This document shows, piece after piece, positions 1 through 7,701 of a DNA stretch of 64,000 nucleotides. The position numbers were made by a program, and so were the translations under genes. Within the stretch, counting starts at the first letter, position 1. Every line of letters begins with the position of its first letter. A model generated the notes under the pieces. It ran no database searches. It worked only from the letters and a program-made list of their open reading frames with translations, and was not told the origin of the DNA. The stretch covers positions 20,620 to 84,619 of the forward strand of contig NZ_PKUU01000029.1 of the NCBI RefSeq assembly GCF_002899675.1, read 5' to 3'. Source of the DNA: Clostridium sp. chh4-2 (GTDB taxonomy: Bacteria; Bacillota; Clostridia; Lachnospirales; Lachnospiraceae).

Positions 1-1
1 A

Positions 2-478
2 AAAGGATATATGAGAACGCAGTTTTTAGCGGAAAAGAAATTCAAACACAGTTTTTTGTGGGAAGGGATTCTGCCTCAGGCTGAAATAGGCGGGGAAGAG
101 GAGTTTCGCAGGGATGTGGTGGAAACGGCATTCAGGTATATGGGCACCCAATACCGCTGGGGCGGGAAGAGCGGCCAGGGAATCGACTGTTCGGGTCTGA
201 CTTCCATGGCCTATATGATGAACGGGATTTTGATTTACCGGGACGCCAGGATCAAAGAGGGATATCCGGTGAGGGAGATTCCATTTGTGAGGAGAAAGCC
301 GGGGGATCTGCTGTATTTTCCGGGGCATATCGCCATGTATCTGGGAGAGGAACGCTATATTCATTCCACCGGGAAGGCGGGAAGCGGCGGTGTGGTGGTT
401 AACAGCTTTAGGTCGGGAGACGATGATTACCGGGAGGATTTGGCCGGGAATTTGCTGGCGGTTGGAAGCATTTTTTAG
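2..478 (+). CDS. NlpC/P60 (C40) cysteine peptidase, 5'-truncated by window edge
   Basis: C-terminal catalytic domain of a C40 peptidase that would hydrolyse gamma-D-Glu-diamino acid bonds in wall peptides. Counting from the first visible Met (base 11), the catalytic Cys lies in DCSGL (about residue 60), the His in GHIAMY (about 106) and a third polar residue in YIHSTG (about 118). The frame is open to the window edge, so the Met at base 11 is probably internal; YkfC-like relatives carry SH3-type domains before this part. It lies 17 nt upstream of an M19 dipeptidase, which suggests a joint role in muropeptide turnover. The family is clear; the true start and any signal peptide are outside the window. 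Confidence 0.85.
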   Translation, partial: KGYMRTQFLAEKKFKHSFLWEGILPQAEIGGEEEFRRDVVETAFRYMGTQYRWGGKSGQGIDCSGLTSMAYMMNGILIYRDARIKEGYPVREIPFVRRKPGDLLYFPGHIAMYLGEERYIHSTGKAGSGGVVVNSFRSGDDDYREDLAGNLLAVGSIF

Positions 479-495
479 GCGGAAAGTGAGGAAAT

Positions 496-1488
496 ATGAA
501 AGTATTTGATATGCACTGCGATACATTGATGGCTGTCAATGATGCAAGAAAGGCCGGAGAGGCCGTAAGTTTTGAGAACAATGAGTTACATATTGATTTG
601 AATAAATTGAAAAAGGGAGATTATCTGCTGCAGTGTATGGCGGCATTTGTCCATCTGGGAAGGGATAGGAATCCGCTGGAAACGGCGATGGAAGAATTTG
701 ACGTATTTTATCAGATCATGGATCAGTATAAGGATTCCATAGGTCAGGTGAAATGTTTTGGAGATTTGGAACGGAACATGAGGGATGGAAAGATTTCCGC
801 CATGCTGACTGTGGAAGAAGGCGGGACCTGCCTCGGCAATCCTGCGGTGCTGCGTATGTTTTACCGGCTGGGAGTGAGGATGATGACCCTTACCTGGAAT
901 TATGAAAATGAACTGGCTTATCCGAACCGAATGCCTCATGATGAAAATGATAATTTTCCGGCGTCGGCGGATTTGCAGCACGGTCTGAAGGAGAGGGGAA
1001 TCGAATTTGTCAGGGAGATGGAGCGGCTTCATATGGTTGTGGACGTATCGCACCTTTCCGACGCCGGTTTCTGGGATGTTGCAAAATACAGCACGCGCCC
1101 GTTTATTGCCAGCCATTCCAATGCCAGGGCGTTATGCAGTCATGTGAGAAATTTAACGGACGATATGTTAAAAACCATGGGAGAGCGGGGATGTCTTTTG
1201 GGCATCAATTACTGCGCCGCATTCCTGGACCAGCAGGACAAGGAAGAAAACTGTTTCAGCTCTGTAGCCCTGATGGCAGACCATATCCGTCATATTCAAA
1301 ATGTGGCCGGAATTGATATCATCGGACTTGGTTCGGATTTTGACGGAATCGGCAGCAGGCTGGAGATGAAGGACGCTTCTTATCTTCCTTTATTGGAAAG
1401 GGAGCTTAGAAAACGGGGATTTCATGAGTCGGAGATCGAAAAGGTCTTTTATAAGAATGCCATGAGAGTATTTAAAGAGCTTTTGTAA
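496..1488 (+). CDS. Membrane dipeptidase, peptidase family M19
   Basis: 330-residue renal-dipeptidase-type TIM-barrel metallopeptidase expected to hydrolyse dipeptides, often with a C-terminal D-residue, using two zinc ions. The N-terminal HCDT motif (residues 7-10), TVEEGGTC near residue 108, DVSHLSD and SHSNAR near residues 180-210 and GLGSDFDG near 275 match the family metal and substrate residues. No signal peptide is visible, so a cytoplasmic enzyme acting on imported peptides is likely. It follows an NlpC/P60 peptidase closely and precedes a beta-lactamase-fold gene, which fits recovery of cell-wall peptides. The start is preceded by a GTGAGGAA ribosome site. Confidence 0.93.
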   Translation: MKVFDMHCDTLMAVNDARKAGEAVSFENNELHIDLNKLKKGDYLLQCMAAFVHLGRDRNPLETAMEEFDVFYQIMDQYKDSIGQVKCFGDLERNMRDGKISAMLTVEEGGTCLGNPAVLRMFYRLGVRMMTLTWNYENELAYPNRMPHDENDNFPASADLQHGLKERGIEFVREMERLHMVVDVSHLSDAGFWDVAKYSTRPFIASHSNARALCSHVRNLTDDMLKTMGERGCLLGINYCAAFLDQQDKEENCFSSVALMADHIRHIQNVAGIDIIGLGSDFDGIGSRLEMKDASYLPLLERELRKRGFHESEIEKVFYKNAMRVFKELL

Positions 1489-1557
1489 ATGGGCGAAGGG
1501 CTGTGATCAGCAGAAAGAGGATGGAAATACTGCCGGTTGGCAAAACGGAGAAAAACG

Positions 1558-2406
1558 ATGGATGAGAGACTGACTTTGGAAAAAAGGATAGCGGCGGAAA
1601 TTGCCAGCTATGACGGCAGGATGGCTGTCTATGCCGACGATCTGCGGGGAAATGTGATCGCCATTTACCCGGATGAGAAATTTGAAACGGCCAGTACGGT
1701 GAAAACTTATATTCTGGCCTGCCTGTTTGACCAGGTGGAAAAAGGAAATGCGGATTTGGAGGGAATGCTTGCGTTAAAACCGGAACATATGGTGGAGGGC
1801 AGCGGCGTTCTCTGTTCTTTAGAGCCCGGACTGAAGCTCAGGGTGAAGGATGTGGCCACGCTTATGATTATCGTCAGCGACAATGTGGCCACCAATATGA
1901 TGATCGAATATCTGGGAAAGGATACGGTCAACAAATGCATCAGGAAGCTGGGATGTAGAGATACGGTTTTACATAACGATATCCATTTTGACAGGTACCG
2001 CAGGCTGGGAACAACCACTCCCAGGGATTATGCGGGCATGTTTATCCGCCTTGCAAAAAAGGAACTGATAAGTGAGGCGGCGGATGAGGCCATGATGTCC
2101 ATTTTCCGGAAACAGCATTACAACAGCATGCTGACCGGGGCGTTTCCGCCTTATTTTCTGGATTGCGAGGATACGGGAGAGGAAGAGCTGATCAGCGTGG
2201 CGTCCAAGAGCGGAAGCATGGATGCCTGCCGCAATGACGGGGGAATTATTACCACGCCTTACGGTTCTTATGTGCTGGTGATGATGCATAAGGAATTCAG
2301 CGATTCCATTTACTATCCGGGTCATCCGGCTACCGTATTCGGGGCTAAGGTGAGCCGGATGATACTGGATCAGTATCTGGCGCTGGAAGGAAGATTTTAC
2401 CTTTAG
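1558..2406 (+). CDS. Class A beta-lactamase-fold serine hydrolase, probably not a true beta-lactamase
   Basis: 282-residue protein with the serine beta-lactamase/DD-peptidase triad: STVK (Ser46, Lys49), SDN (107-109) and KSG (217-219). I chose the ATG at 1558 because CGGAG lies 8 nt before it; a TTG 21 nt upstream also keeps the frame. The segment between SDN and TTTPRDYA has no ExxLN motif, so the deacylating Glu of class A enzymes is missing, and there is no signal peptide. It is therefore more likely a cytoplasmic peptidase or esterase of the beta-lactamase2 family, perhaps acting on muropeptides with the two preceding peptidases, than a resistance enzyme. Confidence 0.8.
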   Translation: MDERLTLEKRIAAEIASYDGRMAVYADDLRGNVIAIYPDEKFETASTVKTYILACLFDQVEKGNADLEGMLALKPEHMVEGSGVLCSLEPGLKLRVKDVATLMIIVSDNVATNMMIEYLGKDTVNKCIRKLGCRDTVLHNDIHFDRYRRLGTTTPRDYAGMFIRLAKKELISEAADEAMMSIFRKQHYNSMLTGAFPPYFLDCEDTGEEELISVASKSGSMDACRNDGGIITTPYGSYVLVMMHKEFSDSIYYPGHPATVFGAKVSRMILDQYLALEGRFYL

Positions 2407-2418
2407 ATATTTTGTCTG

Positions 2419-2447
2419 TTGTTATATTGGAGGATATTCGCTATAAT
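2419..2447 (+). promoter_or_regulatory. Sigma-A type promoter upstream of barstar-like gene
   Basis: TTGTTA and TATAAT are separated by 17 nt. This places a transcription start about 45 nt before the barstar-like start codon and just after the stop of the preceding gene. Confidence 0.6.
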
Positions 2448-2497
2448 CAAGGTGAAAATAATAACAAAAGAGAAAGCCTCTGTTAAGGAGTGACAGG

Positions 2498-2791
2498 ATG
2501 AAAAGAATAATTTTAGATTTGAACCCTTTTAAGACGGAAGACAAGGCGCTTGAGTATATTTGGCTGGAGATGGACATAGACGAATCCTTTGGACAAAGCC
2601 TGTCCGGTTTATATGACGCTTTAGCCGCCATGACGGAAAATACCTGTGTGGGTGTCTTCTGCCCGCCGCAGGACGAGACGGGGGCTTATGAGTATGGCTG
2701 GAAGGTAAAACGGGTTTTTTGGGATGCGCAGGCGGACAATGAGCATTTATGCGTGATCTATGGAGACCTGGAAGAGAATTACGCGGAATAA
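2498..2791 (+). CDS. Barstar-like small protein
   Basis: 97-residue acidic protein. The segment FGQSLSGLYDALAAM (residues about 31-45) matches the barstar pattern YGxNLDALWDxL, and the C-terminal KVKRVFWDAQADNEHLCVIYG matches the family ending, where a helix leads into the last beta strand. Barstar proteins bind and inhibit barnase-type ribonucleases. No barnase-like toxin lies next to it, so it may be an orphan immunity protein or have another binding role. It has its own promoter and an AAGGAG ribosome site. The assignment rests on local motif similarity in a short protein. Confidence 0.6.
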   Translation: MKRIILDLNPFKTEDKALEYIWLEMDIDESFGQSLSGLYDALAAMTENTCVGVFCPPQDETGAYEYGWKVKRVFWDAQADNEHLCVIYGDLEENYAE

Positions 2792-2821
2792 CGGGGCGAA
2801 GGAACGAATGGAGAAGGCGGT

Positions 2822-3793
2822 ATGAAACATTTTCGAAATGCAAGATTGAAGAAGAAGCTGATTTTATTAGGAATTGTCAGCGTGTTGGGGCTGGTTTTGA
2901 TGGGCGCGTCCTCATTGATCACAACAAATCAGATCAGGAAGTCCAGTACGGATATGACACAGGCCTGGCTTCCGTCTGTTATTATTGCGGAAGAATTGAA
3001 TACGGCCACTTCTGATTACAGAATCAATGAATACAACCATGTGATCACCCATGATGAGGCGGTGATGGAGGAACTGGAAAAAGAGATGGCATTGGTCTGC
3101 GAGGACATTGAAGACAAGTTCCGCCAATATGAATCGCTGATTACCAATGAAACGGATGAACGTCTGATGCGGGAGGCGGAGGATGTCTGGCACGAGTATC
3201 TGGAATACAGCAAAGAGATTCTGGAAATCAGCCGGAGAAATGATACTGACGACGCCAGGGAACTGATCATCGGACAATCCAGGGACTATTTTAACCAGGT
3301 CAGCAGTTTGTTCATCGACGTGGTGGATTTCAATAAAAACGGGGCGGAAGCGGCCAGCGCCTATGCGGATACTTTATACATCCGCATGATCAAGATCAAG
3401 ATGACTACCATGGGCCTTATCAGCCTTTTGATTATTATTATGGTGGTTTATATTATCAAGGCCGTGGAAAAGCCGGTGGAAGAGCTTGTGGAAGGTACCA
3501 GACGGCTTGCAAGCGGTGATTTAAGCGTAAGCCTGAACTATGAGTCGGACGACGAATTGGGAGTGCTGACCGAGTCGGTCAATACGCTGGTGCACCGTCT
3601 GCGCGCCATCATTGGCGACCAGAAGCGGGTGCTCCGGGAGCTGGGCTGCGAGAACTTTGACGTGAAATCAGAATGTGAAAATGCCTACAGCGGCGATTTT
3701 GCCCCGATTCTCTATTCTTTAGAGGGGCTGCGCTCGAGGCTGATCCATCTGAAAAAACAAACACAGGATATTAAGAGAAAGAATGGAAAATAA
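2822..3793 (+). CDS. Membrane sensor with four-helix periplasmic-type domain and HAMP, no output domain
   Basis: 323 residues: short basic N-terminus, TM1 (about 12-35), an extracytoplasmic helical region (about 36-185) resembling the 4HB_MCP ligand-binding bundle, TM2 (about 193-213), then a HAMP domain (about 214-270: VEKPVEELVEGTRRLASGD and DELGVLTESVNTLV). After HAMP only about 50 residues remain, with no methyl-accepting, kinase or cyclase domain. It overlaps the recJ start by 11 nt, so the two are translationally linked. It may act through protein contacts or be a shortened chemoreceptor. Confidence 0.75.
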   Translation: MKHFRNARLKKKLILLGIVSVLGLVLMGASSLITTNQIRKSSTDMTQAWLPSVIIAEELNTATSDYRINEYNHVITHDEAVMEELEKEMALVCEDIEDKFRQYESLITNETDERLMREAEDVWHEYLEYSKEILEISRRNDTDDARELIIGQSRDYFNQVSSLFIDVVDFNKNGAEAASAYADTLYIRMIKIKMTTMGLISLLIIIMVVYIIKAVEKPVEELVEGTRRLASGDLSVSLNYESDDELGVLTESVNTLVHRLRAIIGDQKRVLRELGCENFDVKSECENAYSGDFAPILYSLEGLRSRLIHLKKQTQDIKRKNGK

Positions 3794-5501
3794 GATGACA
3801 GCTAAGTGGATGCTTCAGACAAAAAAGGCTGATTTTGACGCCATAGCAGGCAGGTACAGAATCAGCCCTGTAACCGCGAGAATTATCAGAAACAGGGATG
3901 TCCAAAGTGAAGAGGAGATCAGACGGTATCTTACCGGAACTTTGGACGACCTGTATGATCCCCACCTGATGAAGGATATGGACCGGGCGGTGGAGATACT
4001 AAAAGAAAAGATCCGGGATCAGAAGAGGATCAGGATCGTAGGGGATTACGACATTGACGGCGTTTGTTCGACCTATCTGCTCTATAAGGGGCTGAGTCGC
4101 GTGAACGCCGCCGTTGATTATGAGATTCCCGACAGAATTAAAGACGGATATGGAATTAACGAATCCATTATCCGGGACGCGTATGAAAGCGGAATTGACA
4201 CCATACTCACCTGCGACAACGGAATCTCCGCCATTTCCCAGATCGCCCTTGCAAAAGAGCTGGGTATGACGGTAATCATTACGGACCATCACGATATTGC
4301 GGAAGAGGACGGAAAAGAGCTGATTCCCCAGGCGGATGCGGTCATTAACCCGAAACAAAAATCCTGTACCTATCCATTTTCCGGAATCTGCGGAGGGCTT
4401 GTGGCGTATAAGCTGGTTCAGGCGGTCTATGAGGCCTATGGGGTTCCCATGGAAGAATGGAAGGACCTTTTGGAATTTGCGGCCATCGCTACGGTGGGCG
4501 ATGTGATGAAGCTCCAGAATGAAAACAGGATCATCGTAAAATACGGCCTGATGCAGATTCGTAAAACCGGAAGCCTGGGCCTTAAAAAGCTGATTGAAAA
4601 AAATGACCTAGACCCGGAACATATCTCTTCTTATCACATCGGCTTTGTGATAGGACCCTGCCTGAACGCAGGAGGACGTCTTCAGACGGCAAAACTGGCC
4701 TTGTCCTTACTTTTATGCCAGGACGAGGAAGAAGCCGGCCGTATGGCCCAGGAATTGAAGCAGCTCAATGACATGAGAAAAGATATGACGCAGCAGGGGC
4801 TGGCAGAGGCGGTGGAGCTGGTGGACCGGCATTATGCCGATGATAAAGTTCTGGTGGTATACCTTCCGGAATGCCATGAATCCCTTGCGGGAATCATAGC
4901 GGGCCGCCTCAGGGAACGCTATCACAAGCCGTCTTTTGTGCTGACCCGGGGAGAAGAGTCCGTGAAGGGCTCGGGCCGTTCCATCGAAGCCTACCATATG
5001 TTTGAAGCACTGCTGGAAGTGAAGGATGTGCTGCTGAAATTCGGGGGGCATCCTATGGCGGCCGGACTTTCTCTGGAAGAGAATATGGTGGATGAATTCC
5101 GCCGCCGTCTGAATGAGAATGCCTCTTTAACGGAAGAAGATTTTATAGAAAAGATATGGATCGATGTTCCCATGCCTTTGGATTACATCAGCGAACCGCT
5201 CATTAAAGAACTGGAACTTTTAGAGCCGTTTGGACAGGGAAACGAAAAACCTCAGTTTGCCCAAAAGGATCTAAATATCCGGAGCGTGCGCGTCCTGGGC
5301 AGAAACCGCAATGCGGTAAAGCTTTGCCTGGTGACGGGGAACGGAACCGTGATGGACGCCATGCTTTTTACTGACGGGGATGAATTTACGGCGAAGCAGG
5401 CGGGGCACAGGATGATTGATATTATCTATTATCCTACGATCAATGAGTATAATGGAAATCGTACTTTGCAGGTGACGGTTAAGGATTATAAGCTGCATTG
5501 A
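3783..5501 (+). CDS. recJ: Single-stranded-DNA-specific exonuclease RecJ
   Basis: 572-residue DHH-family 5'-3' exonuclease of recombinational and mismatch repair. The DYDIDG motif sits at residues 88-93 and DHH at 168-170; the DHHA1 part follows, with GPCLNAGGRLQ and the glycine-rich KGSGRS...FGGHPMAAG stretch, and the C-terminal OB-like region is present. The length is typical of clostridial RecJ. The gene overlaps the upstream HAMP protein and is followed by a 282-nt hairpin element that may end transcription. A second Met lies at residue 5; the first was kept because upstream coding already covers the ribosome site. Confidence 0.95.
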   Translation: MENKMTAKWMLQTKKADFDAIAGRYRISPVTARIIRNRDVQSEEEIRRYLTGTLDDLYDPHLMKDMDRAVEILKEKIRDQKRIRIVGDYDIDGVCSTYLLYKGLSRVNAAVDYEIPDRIKDGYGINESIIRDAYESGIDTILTCDNGISAISQIALAKELGMTVIITDHHDIAEEDGKELIPQADAVINPKQKSCTYPFSGICGGLVAYKLVQAVYEAYGVPMEEWKDLLEFAAIATVGDVMKLQNENRIIVKYGLMQIRKTGSLGLKKLIEKNDLDPEHISSYHIGFVIGPCLNAGGRLQTAKLALSLLLCQDEEEAGRMAQELKQLNDMRKDMTQQGLAEAVELVDRHYADDKVLVVYLPECHESLAGIIAGRLRERYHKPSFVLTRGEESVKGSGRSIEAYHMFEALLEVKDVLLKFGGHPMAAGLSLEENMVDEFRRRLNENASLTEEDFIEKIWIDVPMPLDYISEPLIKELELLEPFGQGNEKPQFAQKDLNIRSVRVLGRNRNAVKLCLVTGNGTVMDAMLFTDGDEFTAKQAGHRMIDIIYYPTINEYNGNRTLQVTVKDYKLH

Positions 5502-5518
5502 GGATGATAGACGGTTGT

Positions 5519-5800
5519 GCGCACGGTAACAGTTCGGCCTTCCGATATCTGCGTCGGCTCCGGCAGTTTCCATGGCTTTTCCTGTGACTTTGCAGGGCAT
5601 TAGCAATTCTTAACGCGCAGAATTTTTCGTTCAAGGGAAATGTCCACCTGTTTGAGCGTGAGCGAGTTTGGGCATTTCCCTTGGTTTTTAGAAAAATCCT
5701 GCACGTTTAGAAGTGCTTATGCCCGAAACCGGAACAGGAAAGGCCATGGAAACTGCCGGAGCCGACGCAGATATTGGAAGGCCGAACTGTTACCGTGCGC
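5519..5800. repeat. Long intergenic hairpin element A
   Basis: Arms 5519-5584 and 5735-5800 are near-perfect inverted copies of about 66 nt. A second, less perfect layer (about 5597-5643 with 5671-5723) continues the stem inward, so nearly the whole 282 nt folds into one hairpin. The terminal loop carries GTTTGAGCG and GCGAGTTTG (5650-5658 and 5662-5670), which are mirror images of each other on the same strand. It shares the TTTGAGCG...GCGAG loop word with the element at the right edge of the window and, in part, with the two elements at 52.0-52.9 kb. No coding potential is evident. Confidence 0.85.
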
Positions 5801-5821
5801 CTGAGAATTGATTCCATTTGC

Positions 5822-5851
5822 TTGACACTGGTATGCTGTTTGTAATATAAT
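5822..5851 (+). promoter_or_regulatory. glyA promoter
   Basis: A consensus TTGACA and TATAAT are separated by 18 nt directly after the long hairpin element. The expected transcription start is near 5858. Confidence 0.75.
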
Positions 5852-5868
5852 CATTTCCAACAACGTCC

Positions 5869-5905
5869 GGCGCTGGCAGTTTTATCTATCCGGCGCCTGT
5901 TTTTT
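5869..5905 (+). terminator. Terminator-like hairpin in the glyA leader
   Basis: GGCGCTGG (5869-5876) pairs with CCGGCGCC (5890-5897) around a 13-nt loop and is followed by TGTTTTTT. It begins only about 11 nt after the predicted glyA transcription start and ends 31 nt before the start codon, so it could act as an attenuator or give a roughly 48-nt RNA. Confidence 0.6.
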
Positions 5906-5936
5906 ACATTTGCTACCACACAGATAGAAGGAGAGA

Positions 5937-7190
5937 ATGAAAATCATGGTAAATGAAGTAATGAAATTCATCACGAGCTATGACCCTGAAGTTGGCAATG
6001 CCATCGAAGCAGAGTGCGCCCGTCAGAGAAGAAACCTGGAATTGATTGCATCAGAAAACATTGTTTCAGAGCCGGTTATGATGGCGATGGGTACCGTTCT
6101 TACTAACAAGTATGCAGAAGGATATTCCGGAAAGCGTTATTATGGCGGATGTGAGTGCGTCGATGTCGTGGAAACCATTGCCATTGAACGTGCGAAAAAG
6201 CTTTTTGGCTGTGATTATGCCAATGTTCAGCCGCATTCAGGCGCTCAGGCCAATATGGCGGTATTTGTTGCCATGCTGAAAGCCGGTGACACCGTTATGG
6301 GTATGAATCTGGATCATGGCGGTCATCTGTCCCATGGAAGCCCTGTTAACTTTTCAGGACTGTATTTTAACATCGTTCCTTATGGAGTAAATGATGAGGG
6401 ATACATTGATTATGATGAATTAGAGAGAATTGCGGTGGAAGCAAAGCCTAAGCTGATTATCGCAGGCGCCAGCGCATATGCCAGAGAGATTGATTTTAAG
6501 AGATTCCGTGAGGTAGCGGATAAAGTGGGCGCTTATCTGATGGTGGATATGGCTCATATTGCAGGACTTGTGGCGGCAGGAGTTCATCCAAGCCCATTTC
6601 CTTATGCCCACGTGGTTACAACAACCACTCATAAAACCCTGCGCGGCCCAAGAGGCGGCATGATTCTTGCCAATAAAGAAGAGGCTGATAAGTTTAACTT
6701 CAATAAGGCTATCTTCCCGGGAACCCAGGGCGGCCCGTTAGAGCATGTGATCGCTGCGAAAGCGGTTTGCTTCGGTGAGGCATTAAAACCTGAATTTAAG
6801 GCGTATCAGGAGCAGGTGGCAAAGAATGCCAAGGCACTGGCTGCAGCGCTGGTTAAACAGGGCTTTAAACTGCTTACAAACGGTACGGATAACCACCTGA
6901 TGCTGGTTGACCTGCGGGGGATGGAGGTATCCGGCAAGGAACTCCAGAACCGTTGTGACGAAGTATATATCACACTGAATAAGAACACGGTTCCAAACGA
7001 TCCGAGAAGCCCGTTTGTAACTTCCGGCGTCCGCATCGGTACTCCGGCCGTAACTTCCAGAGGTCTTGTGGAAGAGGATATGGAAAAGATTGCGGAATGT
7101 ATCTGGCTGGCAGCGACTGATTTTGAGGCCAAGGCTGATTATATCCGCGCTGAGGTGACGAAGATCTGTGATAAATATCCGATTTACTAG
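5937..7190 (+). CDS. glyA: Serine hydroxymethyltransferase
   Basis: 417-residue PLP enzyme that interconverts serine plus tetrahydrofolate with glycine plus 5,10-methylene-THF, the main one-carbon source. LELIASENIVS near the N-terminus, VQPHSGAQAN (about 98-107), and TTTTHKTLRGPRGG with the Schiff-base lysine at residue 233 are diagnostic. The ribosome site AGGAG lies 3 nt before this ATG and 12 nt before a second in-frame ATG (residue 4), so the start could be either. The gene has its own promoter with a terminator-like leader hairpin and ends with a strong terminator. Confidence 0.96.
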   Translation: MKIMVNEVMKFITSYDPEVGNAIEAECARQRRNLELIASENIVSEPVMMAMGTVLTNKYAEGYSGKRYYGGCECVDVVETIAIERAKKLFGCDYANVQPHSGAQANMAVFVAMLKAGDTVMGMNLDHGGHLSHGSPVNFSGLYFNIVPYGVNDEGYIDYDELERIAVEAKPKLIIAGASAYAREIDFKRFREVADKVGAYLMVDMAHIAGLVAAGVHPSPFPYAHVVTTTTHKTLRGPRGGMILANKEEADKFNFNKAIFPGTQGGPLEHVIAAKAVCFGEALKPEFKAYQEQVAKNAKALAAALVKQGFKLLTNGTDNHLMLVDLRGMEVSGKELQNRCDEVYITLNKNTVPNDPRSPFVTSGVRIGTPAVTSRGLVEEDMEKIAECIWLAATDFEAKADYIRAEVTKICDKYPIY

Positions 7191-7211
7191 GAAGTGATTT
7201 ATTGATATAGG

Positions 7212-7258
7212 AAAAGGCGTTTTGCTCTATGCTTGTTGAGCAGACGCCTTTTTATTTT
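7212..7258 (+). terminator. glyA terminator
   Basis: AAAGGCGT pairs with ACGCCTTT, with an inner TGCTC/GAGCA stem, followed by a T-rich run. A second stem (about 7257-7287, CATAGGA with TCCTATG) follows at once. Confidence 0.8.
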
Positions 7259-7287
7259 ATACCATAGGAAAGTGCTCCTATGATATA

Positions 7288-7601
7288 AAAAGCCCTCCAA
7301 TGCCAACTTTGTTGGCTATGGGACCGCACTGCGGCGGCAGCTCTTTTTAGTTTTTCAGCGTACCAGTTCAGCTTTTCGGTGAAAAGTGGAAATGATATGC
7401 ATTGCCACGGCCGTATTTATATGATATAATAAACGCGTATTTTCTGAGACGGTTCCGTCTTGTTTCCGGCAGTTCGCCAATTTTTCCAGTGATTAAAATT
7501 TATAAAGCGGGGAGGGGGATTAACGGTTTGAATGGGTAAACGTTTCGGATTTCCGCATTTTGTGTATCAAGGCCGGAATGGGGAAATTCGGATAAAATCT
7601 G
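7288..7601 (+). other. Non-coding stretch with orphan promoter upstream of recA
   Basis: No convincing reading frame is present between the glyA terminators and the recA promoter. Small hairpins occur at about 7312-7340 (GCCAAC/GTTGGC and CCGC/GCGG). A well-spaced promoter (TTGCCA at 7402-7407, TATAAT at 7425-7430, 17-nt spacer) points right with no gene until recA. It could drive a longer recA leader or a small RNA. Confidence 0.4.
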
Positions 7602-7602
7602 G

Positions 7603-7631
7603 TTGACAATTGCGGCCAACTATAATATAGT
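7603..7631 (+). promoter_or_regulatory. recA promoter
   Basis: TTGACA (7603-7608) and TATAGT (7626-7631) are separated by 17 nt. The TATAAT at 7621 is only 12 nt from the -35 and is less likely to be used. Confidence 0.65.
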
Positions 7632-7646
7632 ATTATTTATGAAAAA

Positions 7647-7658
7647 GAACATTTGTTC
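7647..7658 (+). promoter_or_regulatory. LexA (SOS) box of recA
   Basis: GAACATTTGTTC is a perfect GAAC-N4-GTTC dyad of the Gram-positive LexA type, about 10-20 nt downstream of the predicted recA start, where LexA would block transcription. Confidence 0.85.
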
Positions 7659-7701
7659 GCTTTGAGGCGAGGCCTGACTGCAGGCAGAGAGGTGTGTGGA
7701 G

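Noticed and set aside
7621..7626. TATAAT as the recA -10
   Set aside because: Only 12 nt separate it from TTGACA; TATAGT at 7626 gives a 17-nt spacer.
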